The position numbers and the translations under genes were made by a program. Positions 53,616 through 64,000 of a stretch of 64,000 nt of DNA are shown here, piece by piece. The stretch's first letter is position 1; the number at the start of each line of letters is the position of its first letter. The stretch lies in contig NW_020825504.1 of the NCBI RefSeq assembly GCF_003286085.1, forward strand, positions 62,001-126,000, written 5' to 3'. Under the pieces are notes generated by a model. That model searched no databases and was not told where the DNA came from. It saw only the letters and a list, made by a program, of their open reading frames with translations. This stretch comes from Drosophila persimilis. Taxonomy: Eukaryota > Arthropoda > Insecta > Diptera > Drosophilidae.

Positions 53616-56178
53616 TGTAAAGAAGCGATCCTGGGCTGGGGTACATATCTCAGTCTACTCCAGGGTCGAAATTACAGCAATATTTATAATTTGCCGGGAC
53701 TCCGAGTTCGGGGCCGTCGACGGGACAGGGAGGCAATCCCCAGACAGGAGCGACCGAGAGGAAAGGGAACAGTACGGGGCGTGGCAGTGGCAACCGCCGG
53801 ACAGCGCTTACGTGGCCCTGTCGGACTAAGAATTACTACGAGGGTCGGAGATATCGACAGGCATCGCCGAGAGGGCTTAGGCGATCGCCGGACAGCGCTC
53901 TCGGGATCCCGTCGAACTAAGAACTACTACGAAGGTCGGTGCTATGCGGGGAAACCAACATGTATCACCGAGAGTGTCTAGGCCATCGCCGGATAACACT
54001 CACGGGACCTTGTCGGACTAAAAATTGCTACGAAGGTCTTTGCTATGCGGGGATACCGACAAATACCACCGCGAGTACCTAGGCTATCGCCGGACAGCAC
54101 TCACGGGGGCCCCGTCGGACTAAGAATTACTACGAGGGTCGGAGATATCGGCAAGCATCGCCGGGAGGGCTTAGGCAATCGCCGGATAGCGCCCCCGGGA
54201 TCCTGTCGAACTAAGAACTACTACGAAGGTCTTTGCTATGCGGGGATACCGACAAATACCACCGCGAGTACCTAGGCTATCGCCGGACAGCACTCGCGGG
54301 GGTTCCGTCGGACTAAGAATTACTACGAGGGTCGGAGATATCGGCAAGCATCGCCGGGAGGGCTTAGGCAATCGCCGGATAGCGCTCCCGGGATCCTGTC
54401 GAACTAAGGACTACTACGGGGCCGGAGGTATCGACAAGCGTCGCCGAGGGCACCTAGGCAATCGCCGGATGGTACTCACGGGACACTGTCGAACTAAGAA
54501 TTGCTACGGGGTCGGAGACATCGACGAGCATCGCCGAGGGTGCTTAGGCAGTCGCCGGATAGCACTTACGGGACACTATCAGACTAAACGTTACTGCGAA
54601 AGTCTTTATCATACAGGGCAGGCATCGCCGAGAGGGCTTAGGCAATCGCCGGACAGCGCCTTCGGGACCCTGGGAACTACTGGGGTACTGCGGGGTCACA
54701 AACTACTGGAGGGAATCATGCGGGGGGAATGCCAACAGTTGTCACCGAGAACGCCTAGGCAATCGCCGGACAGCGGTCTCAGGATCCTGTTGGGCTACGA
54801 ACTACTGGGGGAATCACGCGGGGGCCCCGACGGGCATCCGGAGCGAATACGGATCACCACGTGGGTGTAGCCAAAGAGGGAGACTCGGGCAAGAGGCGTG
54901 GGGAAGGGCGGAGAAGATGAAGCCCCTGGCATTCGGGTTCCCTAGCATATAGATTGTTGGTGACCAGGCTATGTTTTCGTTATATTCGTTACATTTCACT
55001 TTATTCTTCTTTGGTTCCCTACCTATCGCACCGCTCAGCAGCCCGCATGCACGTCTTGAGACTCGCTTACCCCTCTACTCCCACGCTTGTGCTTGTCGAA
55101 AGCCTCCTCTTTTCCCCGGGATTGCAGCGCCGGTGCAGGATCCCGCCTCCGTAAACGTAGTGTCGATGCCGGATCCTTCGCGCACTGCTGATCGCGTTAA
55201 TTTCGAAGTAGTCCGCCACGTGTGTTCCTTTTCTTCTCGCGCGCCACTCAGATTTTTTCTTCCGTCAACGCGTCCGATTCCTACGACTGCCTCTCCTCTA
55301 ACTGACTTCCTTTTCACGTTTTCCCAGCTTCAGAGCCGGCGTTCTGCTGGCTCTGCCGATCCAGCGTCGGCGTGGGCGGCTAGCGTCGTTATTTCCCCTC
55401 TCTTTTCCACTGCTGGGGCGTCGTTGCTGGATTTGATTGCTGCTCTCAGCGGCCCTCTTCTGCCGCTGCTGCGTTGATGCTGTCGGCTTGTCTTGTCAGC
55501 GCTTCTCCTCGGCCGCTGCTGCGTCGATGCTGTTGGCTTATCTTGACAGCGCCTTCCTCTCTGCCGTGGCTGCGTCGATGCCGGCGGCTCGCTGGATCCC
55601 GTTGTTTTTCCTCGTCTCTCTTTGGCCGCTGCAGCGTCGTTGTTGTTGGGTTATCTTGTCGATGCTTCCCTCTCTGCCTGTTGCTGCGTCGATGCCGGCG
55701 GCTCGCTGGATCCCGTTGTTTTCCTCGTCTCTCTTTGGCCGCTGCTGCGTCGTTGTTGTTGTGTTATCTTGTCGATGCTTCCCTCTCTGCCTGTTGCTGC
55801 GTCGATGCCGGCGGCTCGCTGGATCCCATTGTTTTCCTCGTCTCCCTTTGGCCGCTGCTGCGTCGTTGTTGTTGGGTCTTGGTTCTGGAAAGCCAGTGGC
55901 GTCCGCCGTGATCGCGACTCGCCCCCCTTTTAAGAAAATAGCAAGCTACGTGGGGCTTAGAGACCCCTCGGGCCGTATAATAAAAAATTAATAACAAGTG
56001 GCCTTCGTGGCCTTCCCCCCTCCCCTTTAACCTAAAACTGAACAGTCAATGCTTAAACCTAGAAAATAAAAAATCAAAAATCTTAATTCCAATGAAATAA
56101 TTTCGGGTCCCTCCAGTGGGAAAATGCCGGCAAGATGATGGGTGGAAAAAATGTGGGTGGAGCGTACGCTCCCTCACA
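53616..56178 (-). mobile_element. LTR B (5' LTR of the first internal region)
   Basis: 2563 bp, TGTAAAG...CCCTCACA. It has lost one ~91-bp unit of the first tandem array (near 54540) relative to LTR A and the solo LTR. It is shared between two internal regions, serving as 5' LTR for the one at 46098-53615 and as 3' LTR for the one starting at 56179. Confidence 0.92.
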
Positions 56179-57339
56179 CCCCCTCCATACTTCGGGGGTG
56201 CCGAAGAGTGACTGTGACAGCCCGGCTACGGGTAATTTTGACGCGAAAGCAGGTGCCGTCGTGGACCTCCAGTCGCCGGACTCCCAGTCGGTAGGCTCGA
56301 TCGCGTAAGAACACAGTGATGTTGGATATGAGGTCCCGGGGCAACCGCCGCCCTGGCGCGTTGGTCCGCCATTCGGGGGGAGCCTCTGCCCATTCCGGGT
56401 CGTCCTGTACCGCGGCTACCGTAGGGTGGAGTCGGAGGATTTGCAGCAGGTCGGCCATCTCGCCATACTCCAGCGGGAGGCTCTCTTCGGAGCCGAAGTC
56501 GCGTACTTCCTCGTCGGGGCGTTGTGGGGGTGGTCACGCGTGGGCGGCAAAGAGGGGGGGCGGGATGTCAGCTGACCCCGATGGGTTGTGGCTTGTGGCG
56601 CGAAGTCCAGGTCCATGAGGGACCCGGAAACGGACCCTCCGTCGTCGCGTTGGGGTCCTGCTCCTTCCCCTGCATCGATCGCGCTAGACACGTCAGAGTA
56701 GTGTGGCCCAGCACCATCACCGGATTCGTCCTCGTTGCGTACAGCTGGAGGGGTGCCTAGTCGACCTTGACCGGCCAGGTCCCACTCGGCCCAAAGGGGC
56801 GAGTCCCATTCGCTTCCGCGAGCCACTGGGTGTCCGCTCACTTCGTACGGCAGCGTGGACGCCAGGCTTGGAGCGTTGCGTAGGATCGTCTCGTGCTCGT
56901 CGGTGTCCGTGGTCGCATTGTCGTCGTCTATGGCAGCCCCGTAACTCCCGAGCCAAAGGCGATTCAGGGCGGCGACGTCGTGATTGAGCGCCGAGCGGAC
57001 ACCTGCGGTTGCGAAGCGACCATCGGGCTCCACTTCCTCTTCGGCATCGGTCCGCGGGTCGTGTGTTTGTTGGTCGATCCACCCTTGGATGGCTGCCGCG
57101 CGCTGACCCCATGGCATCCAGCCCGGTTGTCTAAGAGTCGCCTCTCCGACCCGCCTCAACTGGGCTTGACGGGAGGTGGATGGCCCATCGGGGTTGACGA
57201 TCCAGCCGCGAGTCCGGCTTGCAGTCGGTTCGTCGGCAGGCGCCGGGACTTCAGGCCGCTGGTCTCCGCTAGGGTGTCCCGTCGTATCACCATTTGCCCC
57301 TAGGGGCCGAGCTTGCCTTCCATCTCTTAGACGCTTCAT
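56174..57339 (-). pseudogene. ORF3, second copy (frameshifted)
   Basis: Near-identical to 46093-47277, but a 19-bp deletion near 56590 shifts the frame. The open piece 57339-56416 thus ends in out-of-frame residues, while the C-terminal piece (56458-56174) remains open. The in-frame TGA seen in the first copy is also present (near 56535). Confidence 0.65.
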
Positions 57340-57570
57340 GTCTGCTGTCGATTCTAGGGAGAAAATGCCTGTCTTAACTAGAAGTATTAATACCCTCCCC
57401 CTATCCTGCTTGAGCGGTGCGAGTAAGAAGATGTTTACATTGGGCGTAGTACTTATCTAATCCCATAAGGGGATGTATACGTAGCTTACGGTTTCGTGGG
57501 TCGCACCCCTTACGGGGCGAGGACGTTACGGTAGCGCGCTACCGCAAGTGGCCCTTACGAAGTCGGCAAG

Positions 57571-58340
57571 TCATTCGGGTCTCTCCAGCGTCGTCGGGTC
57601 CTCCTCGGGGTGTTCCGCTCCGTGGAAGGCCTTTAAGTCGGCTAAACTCGCTGTTTTCCTTTGTTTGCCATGTTGAATCTGTAGTCGAACTATGTTGGGA
57701 GATAAGAATCGGGTTACCTTGTACGGCCCGTCGTACTTAGGGGCCAACTTGGCCGCGAAACCGTCGGCGGCTTTTGATAGGTGATGCTGCCGAAGGAGGA
57801 CTAGGGCTCCTAGTTCGGGTCGCCACTCGCGCCGTCGGAGGTCGTATGTTCTCTTCTGCTCTTGGGATGCCCGTTGGGTGTTCTCCTGTACGACCTTGAA
57901 TACTTCCTGCAGTCGTGTCGCCTTCACGTGGGCAGGCTCTGGTTCATTTCCTAATCCTGGGGTCACTTCGTCGTACAAGGCTCCTGGTAGCCTTGATTCT
58001 CGTCCGAGTACCAAAAAGGCCGGGCTGAAGCCCGTGGTGTCCGACGTGCTGCTGTTTATGGCCAAGCTTAACTCGGGGAGGAGATCGTCCCAGGTCCGTT
58101 GGTCCCCGTCGGCGTATTGTGCAATCATTGTCTTGATGGTCCGGTTTGCCCTCTCCGTCGGGTTTTGCTGAGGGGTATACGGCGCGGTGTGCTCGAGTTC
58201 CATTCCCGCCACCTCGCAGAATTTCCGGAAGGACCGACTAGTGAATTGTGTTCCGTTGTCGCACACAAACTTCCACGGGACCCCGAATCGGCAGAGTATC
58301 CTCTCTCGGAACGCCCTCTCCAAGTGGGCGGTTGTGGCTT
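57571..58340 (-). pseudogene. Pol C-terminal fragment, second copy (truncated)
   Basis: The last ~250 codons of pol (integrase core from MERAFRERIL through CDNGTQF and NPTERANR to the C-terminus). At the 5' side a deletion joins it to LTR sequence at 58337-58340 with the shared bases GCTT. One or two substitutions separate it from the complete copy (for example REPRL to RESRL). Confidence 0.88.
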
Positions 58341-58355
58341 AAACCTAGAAAATAA
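58341..58355 (-). mobile_element. LTR C relic, inner piece
   Basis: AAACCTAGAAAATA matches the LTR near 6475-6488. It continues at 59461 after the inserted reverse DINE. Confidence 0.75.
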
Positions 58356-59460
58356 CGAGGGGGAACGTTGTGAGTTGCTGCGGACACCGCAACTCTAGAG
58401 TTATACCCGATACTAAGTCAGTATGGCTCTCCTCCGGCAGACGCCGCTAATATTTAACGACACGACAAAGAGTGCGTGCGAGAGAGACAGAAAATCAGTC
58501 TGAGCGTGACGTCGGGCGCTGCGTAGCCACTGCAAATTGATTTGTTCCTTTTGGCTAAAAAAATGGTCTGATCTGATCCAGATTCAGCAATCTAATAGAT
58601 ATGGTCATTATCTATGATTCTGCGTTTTTAGTTTTCTCAAATCTGCAATATTGTGGATGCAACAGATTTTCGTCCTTTGTGGGGGCGGATGGGGGTGGGG
58701 CGAAATTCTGAGATATACGTTTTATAGTGACATCTTAAAGGAGTGTGTGTACCAAATTTGGTTACTCTAGCCTTAATAGTCTCTGAGATTTGTGGTTGCC
58801 TCAGATTTTCGTCCTTTGCGGGGGCGGAAGGGGGTGTGGCGAAATTTGGACATGAAACGGTCAAGGTTCGATATCACAGGAGTGTGGATACCAAATTTGG
58901 TTGCTCTGGCTTTTATAGGTTCTGAGATCCTTGAACTCATATTTTGCAATTGGCAAAACCGACCATGAAACCTGTGTGTTAGAGTGAGACAGAGCGAGAA
59001 AGAGTGAAATTGTTTTCGTGATTCTGGCTATAATAATTATACGATCTGGTTCAGATTTTGCACTCTAGAAGATATAGTCATCTTCTACGATTCTGCGTTT
59101 TTAGTTTTCTCGTATCGTCGAAATTGTGGATGCCACAGATTTTCGCCCTTTGTGGGGGCGGAAGTGGGCGGGGCAAAGTTTTGAAATATTTTTGGAGCAG
59201 TGACATATCACAGAAGTCTGGATCCAAAACATCGTTGTTCTAGCTCTTATAGTCTTTGAGCATTAGGCGCTGAAGGGGACGGACAGACGGACAGACGGAC
59301 GGACGGACAGACAGACAGGGCTCAATCGACTCGGCTATTGATGCTGATCAAGAATATATATACTTTATAGGGTCGGAAACGATTCCTTCTGGACGTTACA
59401 CACATCCACTTTTACCACAAATCTAATATACCCCAATACTCATTTTGAGTATCGGGTATA
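58356..59460 (-). mobile_element. DINE-1 Helentron in reverse orientation (DINE 19)
   Basis: A full-length DINE read from the minus strand, from CGAGGGGG (3' end) to AGTATCGGGTATA (5' end). It splits the LTR C relic in an A-rich site (AAAATA / AAAAGTC) that is intact in the other LTRs (for example 6483-6495). Confidence 0.92.
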
Positions 59461-59570
59461 AAAAGTCAAAAATCTTAATTCCAATGAAATAATTTCGGGT
59501 CCCTCCAGTGGGAAAATGCCGGCAAGATGATGGGTGGAAAAAATGTGGGTGGAGCGTACGCTCCCTCACA
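59461..59570 (-). mobile_element. LTR C relic, outer piece with original right flank
   Basis: The last ~110 bp of an LTR, ending CCCTCACA and followed by ATCG (59571-59574), the same target duplication as at 43489. This is the right edge of the original insertion. Confidence 0.88.
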
Positions 59571-60047
59571 ATCGGACCGAGACGAGTTTGTTTCAAAATT
59601 TCGCCACACCCCCTTCCGCCCACACAAAGGACGAAAATCTGTTGCATCCACAATATTGCAGATTTGAGAAAACTAAAAACGCAGAATCATAGATAACGAC
59701 CATATCTATCAGATTGCTGAATCTGGATCAGATCAGATCTTTTGTATAGCCAAAGGAAACAAATCAATTTGCAGTGGCTACGCAGCGCGTGACGTCACGT
59801 TCAGTCCAGTCACAACATGCCCCCTCGTTTTTTTTGGTTTCTCATATCTTTGAAATTGTGGATGCCACAGATTGTCGTTCTTTGTGTGGGCGGAAGGGGG
59901 CGGGGCGAAGTTTTGAAATATTCTTGTAACAGTGACATATTATAGAAGTCTGGATACAAAATGTCGTTGCTCTGGCTCTTATAGTCTCTGAGCACTACGC
60001 GTTCATAGGGATGAACTGACGGACAGACGAATAGAGTATCGGGTATA
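59571..60047. mobile_element. DINE 3' part plus reverse DINE fragment
   Basis: 59571-59827 completes the DINE begun at 42905 and equals 6600-6856; 59835-60047 is the reverse internally deleted fragment equal to 6866-7077. Confidence 0.85.
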
Positions 60048-60793
60048 AAAATCCAGAATTCTCGCTTTCCACAATTCACAAATTTTTCCTGCATTTGGTC
60101 TTAAGAAAAAGGCAAAAAATGCGCAATCAGCAGCACTGGATGGAAGAGAGCAATACTGACTATGTTTCGGGGATAAATATAGATTTTCGGTCGCAGCAGC
60201 AACTCAGAACGCTCCCCCTAGTTTTTTTTTCTTGATCTAGAGTGCCTGGGGATTAAATGTCAAAGTTAACAATCTTTTGTGATCGGACTTTCGTCATTAT
60301 TATCGTCAGACTTTTGTGCAAATGATCATACAGTACGGGTCTAAGAAATAAAAGTATTCGTCCAATATTTTACTCAAATCTGCGTAAGTGAGCGAAGCGA
60401 GTTAGCCGGCAATTGAAGTACGAGAAAAGTGGTTGTGCAAGGGTTAGTGCAAAAAAATAAGTATATTTAGATTAAAAAGAAGAAAAGCTAGATGGCTACA
60501 TTAACAGTGAACACGATTGGACCTAAGGATCGATCATGTAGATCAATTAATCAAGAATCTACATGCAAACAAAATTTCGCGGTTGTACATGAGGTATAAG
60601 AAAATTCATATTCAGATGAAAAAATGAAATACTTTCAATAAGGTTGACTTTTGATTCAGGGAATTTAAAACTTTCTGAAATTCAATGAAAAAAAAAACCA
60701 TATCCGACCGCCATATAATTTCTGCATATAAATTCTTGTTAAGTAAATAAAAAAAAAAATACCAAGCATTCAACTTTTTTAGCTTGCTCAAGA

Positions 60794-61796
60794 ATGGCCA
60801 ATTTTCAAGTACTGATGTCCAACTCCTTGACTGAGGATCGGGCCGGACCAAGTTTTGCTAAACAACAACAACAGCAGCAGCAAGAGGTCGAACAGGCGCT
60901 CCAGGCCCCAGCCCAAGTAGTCCCACAACAATAATGGTTACTGCCTGCCAGATGCCAATTCTTCTGTTAACAGTTTAAGCGCCGTTCACAGTAAGGCCAC
61001 TCCCATGAAGATCGGGTGGAAATTTGGCTGCCTGGGTGCGGGCTTTTGCTTGGGCATCGACGAGGACATCGTTGTTGCCGATTCGAAAAATCACCGAATC
61101 GCTGTATACGCCAAAATGGGGGCCCTGAAGTTCCAATTTGGCGATGCCGGCAAGCGGAACGGCCAGCTTTTTTATCCCCGCAAAGTGGCTGTCTTCCAAC
61201 ACAATGGAAATTTCGTTGCCTGCGATCGCGGCAATGGACGCTCTCGCATGCAGATCTTCTCTAAGTGCGGCACATATATGTTCAAGATTTCCATCAGGTT
61301 TATGGATATTGTGACCGGGTTGGCTGTCAGCACCAAGGGTCATATTGTGGCCGTCGATAGTGTCTCGCCGACTGTCTTTGTTATATCCGAGGAGGGTATG
61401 CTGTTGCACTGGTTCGACTGCAGTGTCTTTGTGCGTGAACCCTCAGACATAGCCATACGCGACAATGTTTTCTACCTTTGCGATATGAAGGCTCATGGCG
61501 TGGCCGTTTTCAAGGACAGTGGCGAATTCCTCTATCGCATTGGCAACGAGAGGGTATCCTGCTACCCCACGGGCATTGATATATCCAGTGCTGGGGATTT
61601 GCTCATTGGGGATACCCATGGATATCGCTTCCATGTGACCTGCTACGGGAGCGACGGTGTTTTCAAGTCGGTCTTCGAGTTTCCTCAACTGAATGTTTCA
61701 CGTTGCTGCGGCTTGAAGATCACATCCGAAGGTTATGTGGTCACTCTGGCCAAGAATAACCATCAAGTTCTTGTGATGGATCTGCTGTATGTCTAG
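60794..61796 (+). pseudogene. Brat-like NHL-only protein, copy 5 (decayed)
   Basis: The original start is at 60794, but a small rearrangement near 60915 (AAGTAGTCCCAC) introduces a stop after ~45 codons. A downstream Met at 61005 opens a 263-residue NHL propeller that lacks nine residues of the first blade by an in-frame deletion near 61043. Other changes include Ile to Val and Val to Ala. It could still make an NHL domain if translation started at 61005, but it is more likely a pseudogene. It shares the SEGYV variant with copy 3. Confidence 0.8.
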
Positions 61797-62097
61797 TGAT
61801 TATAAGATAACACCCTGTTGTGTCCGGGATCGTGAGAATTGCGGATAAACACACAATCGCTTATCTTCATCGGTACTTAGGAGTTGGTTACGTTTTATTT
61901 CCTATTTGCAAAAGGAGTTTAATACATTTTATTCTTATATGTATCTACGCACGCTTCGTCTTTTATCCCCGCTCTTTTATCGACTGCTCAAACTAATGTT
62001 ACCTTCTTGTCTTTTCATATTGAGACCATTTTTTTCTTGTCTTTTCATAGTGTGATCATTTTTCTTCTCTTTTTTTCGTTATGTAGGGTATGTAAAA

Positions 62098-62478
62098 CCA
62101 AAGACTATACAATACCAAGATGTTGCATGAGCGACCAAAAAGCTGTTCTATGGCGGGAATTTATCTAAAGCACTCATAAATTTTTTTTAATATTTCGGCT
62201 GAGTCCCCACTGTGCCGCGCCAAAGACATCAGCGACCACGCTGCCCTACGGTTTCGGCACGCAGACGATTCATATTTTGTTTTTGTATTCTTTCTCTTGA
62301 GACACACCGACTCGACGCTGACCGAGGCATTTACGAAGCCGAGTAGCATTTCGGAGGCGAAGGTAGCGTAAAAGAGAATTGAAGTAATAGCCCCGCGCGC
62401 CCGTAAAATGAAGCGTGAAACGAAAATTGAAAAAGAATTTGTTCCTCATGCAACATCTTGGTATTGTATAGTCTTTGG
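62098..62478. mobile_element. 381-bp TIR element, copy 3
   Basis: Same terminal repeats and flanks as 9157-9537, in the same place relative to its NHL gene. Confidence 0.8.
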
Positions 62479-62498
62479 TAAAACTAAGTATATATAAG

Positions 62499-64000
62499 CT
62501 AATTTTTCTCAACAACGTCTAGCTTTGCCAGCATAGAGGTTGGGCGGTGTAGAACTCCAGCCGTCGTCTTTACAGTGGCTGAGCGAACCTGTCCGTCGTC
62601 CAGGCCTGACTGCTAGAAGAACTCACTTTTTCCTTTGAGATCGATGAAGATTCTTATTACAGATAAGAGCAATGTCCATTTCAGCGAGTGGTGGCACTGG
62701 GTGATGCCACTTTGTCCGTCTGCATAGGTCTGGTAGGTACTCATTGAGCCACTTGTTCCAAAATGAGTGTGAGTTCTGCTGAGCGATGCGCCATTCCTTT
62801 CGAGTTGGCTGGTACTTCTCCTCTTGTGGATGTGGTGTCTGGCTGGAATTGGGAGAACCTAAAAGAAAGTGATTTGGGGTTATCGGATCGTCTGTGGGGT
62901 TATCCAGAGCAATGTGTGTAAGCGGTCTGGAATTTACTATGTTTTCAGCGTTACACAGGCTACACAGTATGTCTTCTGTCAGCTTTTTGTCATGCAGTGC
63001 GTGTCCTATGGCTCTCTTCACACTTCGTACCAATAATTCCCAGCCCCCACCTGCGGGCAATTAAACAGCCATTCGAATTGCTTGGTTGACAAGTCGTTCG
63101 CTATTCTAATGTGATCGAGGTCCTGCAATTCTCTTTCCAATTCATGTTCAGCTCCCACCAAATTGGTACCACTGTCAGATCGGATTCTTACTGGTCTTTA
63201 CGGCGCCGCGCCATGAAGTTATGCAATACTCGAAGACACGTATCTGTTGTCAGGTCCCTGGGAATTTCCAAATGAATTGCTCTTATTGTAAGGCATGTAA
63301 ATATGCATATCCAGCGTTTCTCGGTACTCCTTGCTCTTACAACCAGAAACGGTCCCATGTAGTCGATTCCAACATATGAGAATGGGCATACGTGCGGAGA
63401 GAGTCGGTCCTTAGGAAGTTGTACCATTAATGGCGTTTTTGGTGAAGCTCTCTGGATTTTACAAGTCATACAATTTCTAGCTGCACGGCGAACCTCCAGT
63501 CTCCAACCTGTCCAGTCCATAGCAACATCCTGTACATTGCGGATCACTATGAGTACAGCTTCTTTAATTTCAGCTACATCAAGGTAGACTTTTCGTTTGG
63601 TCTTACGATCACACATCCTGTAGACCCAAGCGACAGCACGCATCAGCCTTGTAAATGAAGATAACCCTTCCAGCAACTCCCTGAATACGATATTGACAGA
63701 TCCATCTGAAGACATCTCATTTATTGATAACGTAAACTTGCATCTTACTTCCAGTTCCGTGTCACCAACGTCTGAAGTTCCTAGATTCCATAGACTTGCG
63801 TCCTCTTGAAGGAATTGAGGGAGGTTTCTCGAGTTCTAGATCTGAGTTTGGTGCCAAAGTCTGCCGGGTTATCCTTAGTAGGCACCCAATGCCAATCTTC
63901 CAACCTTGTTGCCTCGAAGTATCTCGTCAATTATGTGTCCTACATATGGCTTATATTTTTTGTGATCTGATTTAATCAATGCTAAGACAGTCTTGGAGTC
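62499..64000 (-). pseudogene. BEL/Pao pol pseudogene, copy 3 (runs off window)
   Basis: Same broken frames as 9558-11107 (open pieces 62623-63060 and 63188-63715). The window ends inside the RNase H region. Confidence 0.85.

Overview
This window looks like repeat-rich Drosophila DNA, most likely the obscura group (D. pseudoobscura or D. miranda type). The evidence is (i) many DINE-1/mini-me class Helentron elements with a (TA)n block, a conserved core and a (GTCY)n microsatellite, (ii) several insect LTR retrotransposons (Ty3/Gypsy and BEL/Pao) and (iii) a host gene related to Drosophila brat. Nothing bacterial or viral-genomic was seen. The species group is inferred from the repeats, not proven. 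I found no rRNA, tRNA or CRISPR feature. Nearly everything is duplicated material, so the window reads as an amplified, heterochromatin-like or sex-chromosome-like region. || The only host gene family is an intronless NHL-only gene: a short Gln/Asn-rich N-terminus plus a six-bladed beta-propeller resembling the Brat NHL domain, with no RING, B-box or coiled coil. There are five copies: 1-823 (cut by the window edge), 7823-8854, 12401-13429, 41612-42640 and a decayed copy at 60794-61796. Three further copies survive only as 3' stumps (24990, 32994, 37225), cut by a 412/mdg1-like LTR. || Layout: 1-7.1 kb is NHL copy 1, a tandem DINE pair, and a third DINE split by a 2654-bp solo LTR (3946-6599) flanked by a 4-bp target duplication, ATCG. 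7.1-15.7 kb holds two tandem ~4.58-kb units of NHL gene, 381-bp TIR element, BEL/Pao pol pseudogene and DINE fragments. 15.7-37.5 kb is a tandem segmental array of DINEs, 412/mdg1-like pol, gag-like and LTR pieces and NHL stumps, with period 6875 bp between the first two units; later units differ by DINE gains and loss of pol. 37.5-40.8 kb is a DINE/BEL chimera, about 1.2 kb of apparently single-copy DNA and a second BEL/Pao remnant. 40.9-43.5 kb is NHL copy 4. 43.5-59.6 kb, at the same DINE position as the solo LTR, holds a nearly complete long-LTR Ty3/Gypsy element on the minus strand (gag, pol, ORF3, 2.6-kb LTRs, tRNA-Lys-type PBS) followed by a second partial internal region and a relic of a third LTR carrying a reverse DINE. 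60-64 kb is another NHL/TIR/BEL unit. || How it fits together: DINE-1 sequences sit on both sides of every NHL unit and at most junctions, so they are the likely substrate for amplification. Three filled/empty site comparisons show DINEs inserting after the segments had duplicated. The most interesting points are the amplified Brat-like gene family, the LTR element present in two recombination states at one ancestral site, a DINE carrying what looks like a decayed alpha-carbonic-anhydrase fragment, and GA-rich motifs inside the DINEs that could matter if this is a dosage-compensated or sex-linked region.
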